Assembly (NCBI RefSeq): GCF_900098925.1
Contig: NZ_LT622359.1
Span: forward strand, 474,152-538,151
Direction: 5' to 3'
Source of the DNA: Bacillus massiliglaciei
GTDB lineage: Bacteria > Bacillota > Bacilli > Bacillales > DSM-1321
Length of the DNA stretch: 64,000 nt
This document shows positions 7,937 to 17,261 of the stretch, piece after piece. The notes under the pieces were generated by a model. It worked only from the letters and a program-made list of their open reading frames with translations. It was not told the DNA's origin and did not search any database. Positions within the stretch are counted from its first letter, which is position 1. Each line of letters begins with the position of its first letter. The position numbers and the translations under genes were made by a program.

Positions 7937-9103
7937 ATGACAATTAAATTCAACAAATCAGAAGCTTTTAAAAGTGCTAAAGAAGCACTAACAGCTGTTT
8001 TATCAAAAGAGGATGCTACAGAACAGGAAACGACACAAGCGTATGAAAATTATTTTAATGCGCTTCAAACAGAAGTAGCTTCATCTATTCGTAACCAAGT
8101 TAATGATGAAATGCTGGATCGCTCTATCCTTCAACAACGCGGACAAAATGTTCTTACTTCTGAGGAGACAAAGTTCTTTAATGCAGCTGTAATTGATGGT
8201 GGATTTAAAGATGATTCTATTCTTCCAGAAACTACACAAGAGCGCGTATTTGAGGATTTGGTAAAAGAGCATCCATTGCTTGCTGTACTTGGTTTAGAAG
8301 ATTTAGGAGCGGTAACGAAGTTTATTTATTCTGATGCCACAAAAGCCTTTGCTTGGAAAGAACTATTCGGCGATATTTCTGGACAAATTAACGCGGCTTT
8401 CCGTTCTGAAAAAGTAGGACAATTAAAACTAACAGCATTTGCGGTTATTCCGAATGATATGTTGGATCTTGGTCCGGCTTGGATTGAACGCTATGTTCGT
8501 ACTATTCTTGTTGAAAGTTACTCTATAGGTTTGGAATACGGATTTGTAAATGGTCGTGGATCTGCACAAAGTGAGCCGGTTGGATTAATGAAAGATGTTG
8601 ATCCAGATTCAGGTGCAGTTACAGATAAAACTTCATCAGGTACTTTAACTTTTGCTCCTTCTCAGTATGGTGAAATTGTGGCTGGTGAGCTATATGAAGT
8701 TGTCAAAGCATTGTCTACGAATGCAAAAGGAGAGACCCGAAAAGTAGCAGGTAAAATTGTAATGGTTGTAAATCCAATGGATGCTATCGGTGTTCAATTC
8801 CGCAATACCATCCAAACTTCCAACGGACAATGGGTAACTGCTTTACCGTACAATATTCAAGTCGTGGAGTCAGAAGAAATCCCAGTTGGAAAAGCTCTAT
8901 TCTTCCTTAAAGGACAGTATTTGGCTGTAATAGCTGGGGGTTATAAGCTCAGAAAATTCGATCAAACTTTTGCCATGGAAGATGCTACTCTTTACACTAT
9001 CAAACAATTTGCTAATGGTAAGCCAAAGGATAATAAAGCAGCCTTGGTCTATGACCTTAACATTTCTTTTGCACCTGCATCTGAAGAACCAGCTGGCGCC
9101 TGA
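7937..9103 (+). CDS. Major capsid protein, HK97 fold
   Basis: The product is 388 residues from an ATG with GGAGGAAG upstream. The first 80 residues are helical and charged, as expected of a delta/scaffold domain that is removed by the preceding protease; the capsid core follows. Blocks such as EHPLLAVLGLEDLG, AFRSEKVGQLKLTAFAVIPNDML and GLEYGFVNGRG belong to the HK97-like capsid family. It forms the icosahedral shell. Confidence 0.9.
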   Translation: MTIKFNKSEAFKSAKEALTAVLSKEDATEQETTQAYENYFNALQTEVASSIRNQVNDEMLDRSILQQRGQNVLTSEETKFFNAAVIDGGFKDDSILPETTQERVFEDLVKEHPLLAVLGLEDLGAVTKFIYSDATKAFAWKELFGDISGQINAAFRSEKVGQLKLTAFAVIPNDMLDLGPAWIERYVRTILVESYSIGLEYGFVNGRGSAQSEPVGLMKDVDPDSGAVTDKTSSGTLTFAPSQYGEIVAGELYEVVKALSTNAKGETRKVAGKIVMVVNPMDAIGVQFRNTIQTSNGQWVTALPYNIQVVESEEIPVGKALFFLKGQYLAVIAGGYKLRKFDQTFAMEDATLYTIKQFANGKPKDNKAALVYDLNISFAPASEEPAGA

Positions 9104-9117
9104 TTGGAGTGATCTAA

Positions 9118-9423
9118 ATGCAGGAAGTTTCTCCTGATTTATTGGCTGAATTTAAAGAGCGCATGCATATAACCCACAACGAGGATGACAATCTGAAAAA
9201 ATTGTTGTCCTTTTCTATCGCTTCGATAAAAGGCAGCTGCGGAGATTTTAACATTGAGGGAGATAGTGATATCGATCTTAGAGCGAAAGAATTAGTATTT
9301 GAACGAACCAGATATGCCTATAATGATGCTTTAGAATATTTCAATGAAAATTTTCTAAGTGATATTAATAGTCTGGGGATATCAATTGCCTTAGCGGAGG
9401 AGGACATTGATGCAACCATTTAA
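9118..9423 (+). CDS. Head-tail connector, gp6-like
   Basis: A 101-residue helical protein (EFKERMHITHNEDDNLKKLL, then RAKELVFERTRYAYNDALEYF) matching the length, helix pattern and genome position of gp6-like connectors, which form the ring beneath the portal. ATG 9118 is preceded by GGAGTGA. Its 3' end overlaps the next gene by about 14 bases, showing a tightly packed morphogenesis operon. Confidence 0.7.
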   Translation: MQEVSPDLLAEFKERMHITHNEDDNLKKLLSFSIASIKGSCGDFNIEGDSDIDLRAKELVFERTRYAYNDALEYFNENFLSDINSLGISIALAEEDIDATI

Positions 9424-9778
9424 GTACAAGCCGCCAAGGGTAAATACAGGCGATTTACGAACTCCGGTTATTTTTTATGAGTATGCTGCCAACGAAGGTC
9501 CTGAGCCAGGGGAGTCTGAAAAAAGAATCCTTCACAAGGCCTGGGCGAAGATTGATAATGTCTGGCTGAAAGATTTGGAGATTGCTAAGTCTAACGGAAC
9601 TCTCTCTGATTTAACAATTACAATCAGAGACCCGCAGGCAGAGTATATCCCGACAAATGAGCATTATTTATCCATTGATGCTCCTGAATACAGGGACAAG
9701 CGTTTTAACATCAAATCTGTTCAGCCAGACCTGCAGCATAAAGCATTTATCAATGTGATTGTGGAGTTGGTATCATGA
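9410..9778 (+). CDS. Head closure / head-tail adaptor protein
   Basis: ATG 9410 is favoured over TTG 9407 by its distance from GGAGGAGG. The product is 122 residues, beta-rich, with the block RTPVIFYEYAANEGP followed by AWAKIDNVWLKDLE; this resembles SPP1 gp16-type head closure proteins that plug the connector after packaging. It overlaps its downstream neighbour by 4 bases (ATGA). Confidence 0.7.
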   Translation: MQPFKYKPPRVNTGDLRTPVIFYEYAANEGPEPGESEKRILHKAWAKIDNVWLKDLEIAKSNGTLSDLTITIRDPQAEYIPTNEHYLSIDAPEYRDKRFNIKSVQPDLQHKAFINVIVELVS

Positions 9779-10179
9779 GCATACAAATCACAGGCATGGA
9801 TCAGTTGCTTCGAAATTTGCAGAGTCGTTTTGGGCCACAACGGATTCAGCAAATCAATGACAAAGCATTAAAGCGCGCGGCCCAGGTTTATGTCCGAGAA
9901 TTGAAAAGCCAGTTTGAATCATTTAAGGATACCGGCGCTTCAATCGATGAAATTACTATTTCTGCCCCGTTTACAGTCAGAGGGGCTAGAACAATTAAAG
10001 TTCACTGGAAAGGGCCGCACAATCGTTACCGGATCATTCACCTTAATGAATTTGGCACTGTAAAGAATCCTAACCCAGCAGGCAAAGGGGCCATTGCCAG
10101 ATCATTGAGAAATGCAGAAACTGCCTATAGGAATGCGATTAAAGAAGAATATCGGCGTGCTCTTGCTGGAGGTTTATAA
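9775..10179 (+). CDS. HK97 gp10-like tail completion protein
   Basis: 134 residues. The opening SIQITGMDQLLRNL and the helix KALKRAAQVYVRELKSQF match the HK97 gp10 family, which acts at the head-tail interface or as tail terminator partner. A glycine-rich HLNEFGTVKNPNPAGKG motif near residue 90 is also typical. It overlaps both flanking genes by 1-4 bases. Confidence 0.75.
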   Translation: MSIQITGMDQLLRNLQSRFGPQRIQQINDKALKRAAQVYVRELKSQFESFKDTGASIDEITISAPFTVRGARTIKVHWKGPHNRYRIIHLNEFGTVKNPNPAGKGAIARSLRNAETAYRNAIKEEYRRALAGGL

Positions 10180-10565
10180 TGGATATTCTCACAATGATTT
10201 ATGAAAAGCTTATGGGTGATCCGTATATCAGAGAAAATGCTGACGGCCGGATAAAATATTATGAATTTCCTGATGCCGGGAGCGTTACAGCTCCCAATAT
10301 TGTCATTGATCCATTGGACGTTCCAATCCCTAAAGATTTCGGAGATAATACCTGGATGACTTATGATTGCCTATTCCAGATAGAAGTTTGGTCGAAGAAC
10401 AGAGCCTCCACAAGGGAGCTATCGAATCATATCCGGCAGGCTATGTGGGAATTAGGATTTTCACAAGGAACCGGTGTGGATGAATGGGACAAGGATACTG
10501 GCGTTTATCGTGATGCCAGAAGGTACAGAGGAAAAGTTTATAGAGAAGATTTAGAGGCCTTGTAA
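10179..10565 (+). CDS. Tail terminator / minor tail protein
   Basis: 128 residues with an alpha/beta pattern. Its place between the gp10-like gene and the major tail protein is that of the tail terminator (gpU/SPP1 gp17-like). The sequence has no sharp motif, so position carries most of the weight. A short T-rich hairpin-like stretch follows the stop and separates it from the major tail gene. Confidence 0.6.
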   Translation: MDILTMIYEKLMGDPYIRENADGRIKYYEFPDAGSVTAPNIVIDPLDVPIPKDFGDNTWMTYDCLFQIEVWSKNRASTRELSNHIRQAMWELGFSQGTGVDEWDKDTGVYRDARRYRGKVYREDLEAL

Positions 10566-10601
10566 GAGGTCTTTTTTTATTACACAAAAGGAGTGGTTTA
10601 G

Positions 10602-11213
10602 ATGAAAAGATATCGTGCAGCTACCGGAGTAGACCGGTTTTATTATGCCCCGTTAGACGAGACAGGAGAAGGAATCACCACTAAAGCTCCCGAGCGTGTG
10701 GAATTTTTACAAAATATTGAGATCGAAATGCCGCAGGAAGCAGTACGTGCCTACGGTGATAATAGAGTGGCAGAAATCGCCGTAGCAAGTGGTAATACGT
10801 CTGTTACCTCCGCCTTTCATAAAGTACCAAAAGAGGATAAACAAGTGCTGTTTGGTTTGGAGGTTAACGGAGGAATTTATGCTTACGGTTCGGATGATGA
10901 ACCACCATATGTAGCATGTGTTTTTGCCAAAACCTATCAAGATGGATCTACAGAATGGGTGGGATTGCCGAAAGGGATTTTTCTCCGCCCTAACATCACA
11001 GGACAAACAAAGGAAGATGGCGTTGAATTTTCTTCTGATGAAGTCACTGCTGAGTTTATGGATCGTGATATAGAAGGGTTTGACAAACCCAAATCTATCC
11101 TGACTGGTACTGATGAAAAAGGAGAAACTACACAGCGTGATGCTATATTCCTCGCTATTTTCGGCAGACCTTTCCCTGGAACTGAAACTGAAACTGCACC
11201 GGCGGGGGCGTAA
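10602..11213 (+). CDS. Major tail tube protein
   Basis: 203 residues from ATG 10602 behind AAAGGAGTGG. The N-terminal ATGVDRFYYAPLDETGEG and the following strands resemble phi13/phage-type major tail proteins, and the place directly before the tail chaperone genes is diagnostic. The Thr/Glu/Ala-rich end (TETETAPAGA) is probably surface-exposed. Many copies stack to form the flexible siphovirus tail tube. Confidence 0.85.
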   Translation: MKRYRAATGVDRFYYAPLDETGEGITTKAPERVEFLQNIEIEMPQEAVRAYGDNRVAEIAVASGNTSVTSAFHKVPKEDKQVLFGLEVNGGIYAYGSDDEPPYVACVFAKTYQDGSTEWVGLPKGIFLRPNITGQTKEDGVEFSSDEVTAEFMDRDIEGFDKPKSILTGTDEKGETTQRDAIFLAIFGRPFPGTETETAPAGA

Positions 11214-11216
11214 ATT

Positions 11217-11408
11217 ATGAGTAATAAAAAAGATAAATATATTGTGCTGTATGATTTCACTGACCTGGAAGACAAGAGTAAGATTTATCGTAAGGGTGAT
11301 TCTTACCCGAAACCGGCGACAAAGAACATCAGCAAGAAACGATTGGAAGAACTATCCTCAACGAAAAACAAAATTGGATTACCATTAATTAAAAAAATTG
11401 AAGAGTAG
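11217..11408 (+). CDS. Small tail-operon protein of unknown function (63 aa)
   Basis: This basic 63-residue protein (YIVLYDFTDLEDKSKIYRKGDSYP) starts 3 bases after the major tail gene stop. Short proteins of this kind sit at the same place in other Gram-positive siphophages. It may be a tail tube accessory; no motif decides it. Confidence 0.65.
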   Translation: MSNKKDKYIVLYDFTDLEDKSKIYRKGDSYPKPATKNISKKRLEELSSTKNKIGLPLIKKIEE

Positions 11409-11448
11409 GCATTATGCCTGCTCTTTTTTATGAAAAGGAGAATGGAAA

Positions 11449-11814
11449 ATGGCAAATTTAAAACGACATATGATTGAACTGGTAAAGGAAGTAAAAGAGG
11501 GGGAAGTCGTTACTCAAAAGTATTTGACCCCAGCTTTTATTCCCTTTGCAGTAGTCTATGAAGCAATTGATATGATGGATGATTTTGAAGATAAGGGAGA
11601 AAAGAAGAGTGCTGCATCTGAAAAAGAACAGATGGATAAATTACTAGATTTTGTGGCCAATAAAGTCTATAACAAACAATTCACGAAAGACGATCTATTC
11701 AACGGGCTGCATGCTCCGGATGCAATCAACACTTTGCAGGAACAAATTATCTTTGTTGCTCAGGGGCGGCAAAATGAAGAATCAAAAAAGTTTATCGCGG
11801 AGAAGAATCGCTAA
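11449..11814 (+). CDS. Tail assembly chaperone (gpG-like)
   Basis: 121 residues, helical, behind AAAAGGAG. It lies immediately upstream of the tape measure gene, where all siphophages of this type encode a chaperone pair. The protein keeps the tape measure soluble and recruits tail tube subunits. A canonical slippery heptamer close to its 3' end allows production of an extended form (see 11449-11999). Confidence 0.85.
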   Translation: MANLKRHMIELVKEVKEGEVVTQKYLTPAFIPFAVVYEAIDMMDDFEDKGEKKSAASEKEQMDKLLDFVANKVYNKQFTKDDLFNGLHAPDAINTLQEQIIFVAQGRQNEESKKFIAEKNR

Positions 11815-11999
11815 CGGATGACGATTTTACTCCACAAAAGCAAAAGGAATATATGGATAAGTTATTCATGAATCTGATGAAAGAAGGCAAGGATCCTACA
11901 GAAATTATGGATATGCCATTCAACTTTATGCTCGAATTATTGAAAGAAAAGAATAAGCCAAAACAAGAAAAATCTCTAATCGCTGCATTCGGTGGTTAG
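11449..11999 (+). CDS. Tail assembly chaperone, -1 frameshift product (gpGT-like)
   Basis: The heptamer A_AAA_AAG at 11784-11790 is in the correct phase of the gpG frame. A -1 shift there leads into an open frame from 11790 to a TAG at 11997-11999, adding 69 residues (VYRGEESLTDDDF ... SLIAAFGG). The extension has no start site of its own and fills the gap to the tape measure gene, as in lambda-type gpG/gpGT pairs. The T domain binds the tape measure protein. Confidence 0.8.
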
Positions 12000-12033
12000 G
12001 GATTTTTTTGGTATGCGGAAGGGAGGTTAATGG

Positions 12034-15000
12034 ATGGAAAGGATTGAAGGCTTATCCATTGATCTTGACCTCAATTCAACCCGGCTGAATCGTGGGTTAA
12101 CAGGCTTAAGAGATAAATTAAAGACAGTTAATAGTGAAATGAGAGCAAATTTATCAGCATTTGACCGCGGTGATAAATCAATAGATAAATATGAGTCTCG
12201 AATAACTGGTCTGAATCGTAAATTAGAGGTTCAGAGGGCTATTACCAGTGAAGCAAAAGAAGAATACAAGAAAATGGTAAGGGAACACGGTGAAGGGTCG
12301 AGACAGGCCGATAAAGCCGCAAGAGCTTATAACAACGAAGTGGCTTCTCTAAATAATTTGGAACGTAGCATCGAGAGGACAGAAGCTGAATTACGAGATT
12401 TACGTGAAGAACAAAGAATTGCGGAATCTGGATGGTCAAGGTTCGGCCAAGGGTTAGAACAAACTGGTTCCAAGCTAACTAACATCGGAAGAAATATGAA
12501 ATCTGTCGGCCAATCGATGTCTTTATATTTAACGGCTCCTTTGGTTGGATTAGGAGTATTGGCTGCTAGAACGGGCATGGACTTTGAATACTCTATGAGT
12601 AAAGTTTCCGCGGTGTCTGGAGCCACAGGAGACGATCTAGAAGCTTTAGAAAAGCAAGCCAGGGATTTAGGGGCAACAACTCAATTCAGCGCCTCAGAAG
12701 CAGCAGATGGTATGCAATTCTTAGCAATGGCAGGCTTTAAAACAAATGACATACTTTCGGCTATGCCGGGGATGCTTGACTTAGCAGCTGCGGGCGCCCT
12801 GGATTTAGGGAGAGCGGCGGATATAACGTCTAATATCATGTCTGGCTTTGGAATTGCAGCCAATGAGTCAGGGCATGTATCGGATGTTTTAGCTAGAGCA
12901 GCATCAAGCGCGAATACAAACGTTGAGCAATTAGGTGAAGCTATGAAGCCTTTAGGACCGGTTGCCAAAACACTTGGGTGGAGTATGGAGCAATCAACTG
13001 CAGCTGTAATGGCATTATCTGATGCAGGTATCCAAGGGGAAATGGCCGGTAGTGCTTTTGCTACCTCTTTAGGTCGATTGGCCAAGCCTACCAAGGCAAT
13101 GAAAAAGATGATTGATCAATTAGGTGTCAGCTTTTTCGATGCTAATGGAAACATGAAATCTATGCCTGATGTAATATCAGAAATTGAAAAAGGCACTGAT
13201 GGCATGACTGCTCAACAGAAATCAGCAGCGCTAACAACCTTATTTGGAGCAGAAGCTTATAAACATTGGGCAGTATTACTAGATAAAGGGTCAAAGGATC
13301 TCGGGAAAAATACTGAAATGTTAAAAGGAGCCGATGGCGCAGCGGCTGAAATGGCAAAAACTATGAATGATAACGCAACCGGGGACGTTAAAACTTTAAT
13401 GTCTGCTTTGAGTGAATTAGGTTTGCAAATTTATGACATAGTACAGCCAGCTCTAAGAGCCGTTATACAGGGTTTGACTAATGCAGTTAAATGGGCGCAA
13501 AATCTATCTCCATCATTGAAGATATTAACAGCTGTTTTCGCAGCAGTAGTGGCAGCTATTGGACCCCTCCTTGTTGCCGGAGGAATGTTTATTGGCTTTT
13601 TAGGCAATGCAGCAGTAGGACTTGCTAAACTTTTCCCTTCAATAGCACGAGCAGGCGGTTTGTTAAAGTGGTTGAGGTTGGGACTAGCAGCTCTTACGGG
13701 TCCTGTGGGAATTGTTATTGGGATTATCACCTTATTAGCGACCGGGTTCATAACACTTTATAAAAACTCGGAGACATTCCGCAATGGATTGAAAGAGGTA
13801 ATTTCTACAGTAGTTTCTGCTGCAAAAAATATAAAAACCTTTTTCACTGGCATCTTGGGACTATTTAAAGATGATGGACAAAAAGGTCGAGATATCCTTA
13901 GCAGTCTAGGGTTCTCTGATAATACGGTGATGAAGATGGATTATATCGCTGAGAGAATTTCATCATTCCGCAATTATGTTAGAGATGTAATATCGGGGAT
14001 AAAAGGCTTATTTAAAGATGATGGTGAAAAGGGTCGGACTATATTAAGCGGACTTGGATTTTCTGATAAGACAGTAGCAACTCTTGATAATATTGCAGAG
14101 AAAATTTCCCTATTTCGTTCTAATTTTATTGACTCATTTTCAGCCATTTTTAAATTCCTAAAAGGCGATAATCAAGGTGCAATGGATATATTAAGCGGTA
14201 TGGGTCTCTCTGACAGTACCGTTCAAAAGATTAATGGAATTGTGGAAGGGATCAAATCTTCACTGAGTAAGGCATTTTCAGCCATTCTTAATTTCATTAC
14301 CGGAATCTTTGCTAAAGTGTCAGATTTCTTTGAATCGGATGGGCAACAGATACTCGCGGCTGCTTCCAATGTATTTGGAGGCATTTTTAAAATTGTTGAA
14401 GTTTTAGGAACAGTGGTTGGTGCTGTTTTTTACGGGATCTTTAAAGTAATCCAATTTATCATGCCGGCGGTACTTGCCATTATAAAGTCAATTTGGGGCA
14501 ACATTAAGGGCGTTATCACAGGGGCCCTGGATGTGATCATGGGCCTTGTCAAAGTTTTTGCTGGATTATTTACCGGTGACTTTTCGAAAATGTGGGAAGG
14601 CATCAAGCAGGTCTTTTCTGGGGCTTTAACTTTTATTTGGAACTATGTTCAATTGATGTTCTGGGGAAAGATGCTAAAAGGCATCTTATCTTTAGGAAAA
14701 CTCCTAGTGAATGCATTCAAAGGTTCATGGAACAGTATAAAAGGTGTCTTTTCCTCAGTGATCGAGTGGATTGTAAACTTCGTGAAAAACCGATTCACTT
14801 CCATGAAAAATCAAACTAACACCCTTATGGACGGGGTTAAAAAGCTTATATCAACCATTTGGAATAGCATTTCAGGATTCTTTAAAACAGTGATTCAGGC
14901 AATTGTCGATTTGGTGAAAAATCGCTTTACCACAATGCGTAATACGATCTCTTCGATTTTCGGAAAGATCCGTGATACTGCGAAGGATATCTGGAATGCT

Positions 15001-16551
15001 ATAAAAAACGCAATCTATAATCCAATTAAAACTGCAGTCAGCAATACGATCAATCGTTTCAGCAACTTTAGATCCGGGGTATCGGACATTTTTAATTCAA
15101 TAAAAAATAAAGTTAAAGATTATGTGTCCAATATGGTTGAGACTGTTAAAGGCATGCCTCAAAAAATGTCTGATGGATTAAAGAAAACAGCAAGTAAAAT
15201 CAAAGCCGGAGTCACTTCGGTAGCGAATAAAATGGTTGATGGGCTTGGAACAGGTGTAAATGGAGTCATTACAGGAGTCAATTGGGTAATGGGTAAGCTT
15301 GGTGTTCCTGATGATAAACAGCTATCCAAGTGGAAAGTCCCGCAATATGCAGGTGGTACAGGTGGACATCCTGCCGATGGTCCAGCTGTTGTTGGTGATG
15401 GAAAGGGTTCTAATGCTGGCTCTGAATTACTTATCATGCCAAATGGACAGCAGTTCCTTTCACCGGAGAAGCCAACTTTAGTGAACCTACCAAAAGGAGC
15501 ACAAGTGCTTCCAGCTTCGCTGACAAAGCAGTTAATTCCACACTATGCATGGGGTACAGACCTCTGGGAAGGAACAAAAAAGGTCGCGGGTAATGTCTGG
15601 GGGGCAACCAAAAAAGGAGCCAAGAAGGTCAAAGATACAGCCGTGGATATTTGGAAGTATGCAACGAATCCGAAAAAGCTTCTTAACTTAGCAATGGAAA
15701 CATTGGGGATTAGTGGACCTTCCGGCAGCGGCAACATCGCTAAGATTGCTAAAGCTGGATTTACAAAAGTGAAAGACACTGCATTTGATTTCTTGAAAAA
15801 AACATTGGAAAATTTCTCTGCATCGCCAAGCGGTAAAGGTGTGGAAAGATGGCGCGGCACTGTCATTCGTGCATTAGGGATGAACGGGTTGCCAACCACA
15901 GACGCTTATGTAAATGCCTGGTTAAGGCAGATTAAGACAGAATCAGGCGGTAATGAAAAGGCTGTACAGTCTATGGCTGTTAATGATATTAATGCCAGGA
16001 CCGGAAATTTAGCTCGCGGCCTCGTCCAAGTAATCCCGCCGACATTTCGAGCCTATGCCTTTCCTGGCCATAATAACCAAATGAACGGTTTGGACAGCTT
16101 ACTTGCCGGTATTAATTATGCAAAAAGCCGTTACGGTGCTACAAGCATGCTTAAATATATCGGTAAGGGTCATGGGTATGCCACAGGTGGATTAATCAAG
16201 AATGAAGGCCTGTATAAGCTTGCTGAGGGCGGCTGGCCAGAATGGGTAATACCAACAGATCCAAGCCGGCGAACTGATGCTATGAAGCTGTTGGCACTGG
16301 CTGGGAAGGATATTGGTAATAAGCGTCCTAATCAATTGCCAAGCTCAAGTTCAAGTTCTGCAGAAGATAACCTGAATCTGGCGAATATTATTCGTTTACT
16401 GCAGGAACAAGTAGAATTATTAACTGCAATTCTTGCGAAAAATCCTAATCTCTATGTGGACGGAATACCTCTTGCAAAAGTATTAGAACCGCATTTGAAC
16501 AGAATGGGATTAACAAAAGTACAGGGATCAGATAGGGGGCTGGCAACATAA
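12034..16551 (+). CDS. Tail tape measure protein with a lysozyme-like (SLT) domain
   Basis: 1505 residues, the longest gene here, setting tail length. Residues 1-150 are coiled coil (LNRKLEVQRAITSEAKEEYKKM). A phage TP901-type tape measure core follows (ATTQFSASEAADGMQFLAMAGF). Hydrophobic segments lie near 490-580, then three related repeats of about 70 residues carry FKDDG-x-KGR-x-IL-SGLGFSD (near 610-740). Near residue 1310 QIKTESGGNEKAV and GLVQVIPPTF mark a soluble lytic transglycosylase domain with its catalytic Glu, which would open peptidoglycan during DNA injection. Confidence 0.9.
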   Translation: MERIEGLSIDLDLNSTRLNRGLTGLRDKLKTVNSEMRANLSAFDRGDKSIDKYESRITGLNRKLEVQRAITSEAKEEYKKMVREHGEGSRQADKAARAYNNEVASLNNLERSIERTEAELRDLREEQRIAESGWSRFGQGLEQTGSKLTNIGRNMKSVGQSMSLYLTAPLVGLGVLAARTGMDFEYSMSKVSAVSGATGDDLEALEKQARDLGATTQFSASEAADGMQFLAMAGFKTNDILSAMPGMLDLAAAGALDLGRAADITSNIMSGFGIAANESGHVSDVLARAASSANTNVEQLGEAMKPLGPVAKTLGWSMEQSTAAVMALSDAGIQGEMAGSAFATSLGRLAKPTKAMKKMIDQLGVSFFDANGNMKSMPDVISEIEKGTDGMTAQQKSAALTTLFGAEAYKHWAVLLDKGSKDLGKNTEMLKGADGAAAEMAKTMNDNATGDVKTLMSALSELGLQIYDIVQPALRAVIQGLTNAVKWAQNLSPSLKILTAVFAAVVAAIGPLLVAGGMFIGFLGNAAVGLAKLFPSIARAGGLLKWLRLGLAALTGPVGIVIGIITLLATGFITLYKNSETFRNGLKEVISTVVSAAKNIKTFFTGILGLFKDDGQKGRDILSSLGFSDNTVMKMDYIAERISSFRNYVRDVISGIKGLFKDDGEKGRTILSGLGFSDKTVATLDNIAEKISLFRSNFIDSFSAIFKFLKGDNQGAMDILSGMGLSDSTVQKINGIVEGIKSSLSKAFSAILNFITGIFAKVSDFFESDGQQILAAASNVFGGIFKIVEVLGTVVGAVFYGIFKVIQFIMPAVLAIIKSIWGNIKGVITGALDVIMGLVKVFAGLFTGDFSKMWEGIKQVFSGALTFIWNYVQLMFWGKMLKGILSLGKLLVNAFKGSWNSIKGVFSSVIEWIVNFVKNRFTSMKNQTNTLMDGVKKLISTIWNSISGFFKTVIQAIVDLVKNRFTTMRNTISSIFGKIRDTAKDIWNAIKNAIYNPIKTAVSNTINRFSNFRSGVSDIFNSIKNKVKDYVSNMVETVKGMPQKMSDGLKKTASKIKAGVTSVANKMVDGLGTGVNGVITGVNWVMGKLGVPDDKQLSKWKVPQYAGGTGGHPADGPAVVGDGKGSNAGSELLIMPNGQQFLSPEKPTLVNLPKGAQVLPASLTKQLIPHYAWGTDLWEGTKKVAGNVWGATKKGAKKVKDTAVDIWKYATNPKKLLNLAMETLGISGPSGSGNIAKIAKAGFTKVKDTAFDFLKKTLENFSASPSGKGVERWRGTVIRALGMNGLPTTDAYVNAWLRQIKTESGGNEKAVQSMAVNDINARTGNLARGLVQVIPPTFRAYAFPGHNNQMNGLDSLLAGINYAKSRYGATSMLKYIGKGHGYATGGLIKNEGLYKLAEGGWPEWVIPTDPSRRTDAMKLLALAGKDIGNKRPNQLPSSSSSSAEDNLNLANIIRLLQEQVELLTAILAKNPNLYVDGIPLAKVLEPHLNRMGLTKVQGSDRGLAT

Positions 16552-17261
16552 TGTTAGGCATTACTTATAACGGTCGCCATTCTTATCAAGATTTCAAAAT
16601 ACCAATAGAGAGTCGTGATATTGGCATTGCAAGCAAACAGAAAAATTTAATCACTGTTCCATTTAGTAATATCCAATATGATTTCAGTGAATTGTATGGG
16701 TCGCAGGTTTATGAACCGCGGCCTTTAACTTATGTGTTTACGATTATGAACAAACAACAGCTGAATGTTCAGTACGTCCACATAATTAAGACAAAATTAC
16801 TCAATTGGCTGTCTTCTACTCGAGGGAAGGTCAGGCTCTATGATGATGCAATACCGGGTTATTACTTTTTGGCTGAATTTGATGAGGGTGGCAGCTTTCA
16901 AGATGATTGGAAGTCGGGACTGCTTACGGCTAATTTTACTGCTTATCCATTTATGATTGCTGATCTTCCAGAAGGTAATGACATATGGGATAGCTTTAAT
17001 TTTGAATTAGATGTATCACAGAAAGTTCGTTTTGATGTGAACGGCCAGTTGTCTATAAACCTGCTGAATGCAGGTACACCGGATGTTACGCCTCGAATTG
17101 TCACGTCGTCTGCCATGACTTTGAAGAAAGATCAGGTGACAATGCAGGTCCCTGCTGGCACATCTCAGAGTGATGATTTTACTCTTCAGCCAGGTGACAA
17201 TATTATTACTATCACTGGTAAAGGCAGCATTGAGTTTGTGTATTATAAGGAGATGCGCTGA
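16551..17261 (+). CDS. Distal tail protein (Dit)
   Basis: 236 residues, starting at the tape measure stop with a 1-base overlap. The N-terminal GITYNGRHSYQDFKI and the block LNWLSSTRGKVRLYDDAIPGYYFLAEF are typical of Dit/SPP1 gp19.1-like proteins, which form the hexameric hub joining the tail tube to the tip. The C-terminal galectin-like half ends with a beta-rich LQPGDNIITITGKGSIEF stretch. Confidence 0.88.
   Translation: MLGITYNGRHSYQDFKIPIESRDIGIASKQKNLITVPFSNIQYDFSELYGSQVYEPRPLTYVFTIMNKQQLNVQYVHIIKTKLLNWLSSTRGKVRLYDDAIPGYYFLAEFDEGGSFQDDWKSGLLTANFTAYPFMIADLPEGNDIWDSFNFELDVSQKVRFDVNGQLSINLLNAGTPDVTPRIVTSSAMTLKKDQVTMQVPAGTSQSDDFTLQPGDNIITITGKGSIEFVYYKEMR

Noticed and set aside
13431-13751. 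Long minus-strand frames within tape measure, capsid and flagellar genes
   Set aside because: They are antisense shadows of well-supported genes, without start sites or recognisable products.
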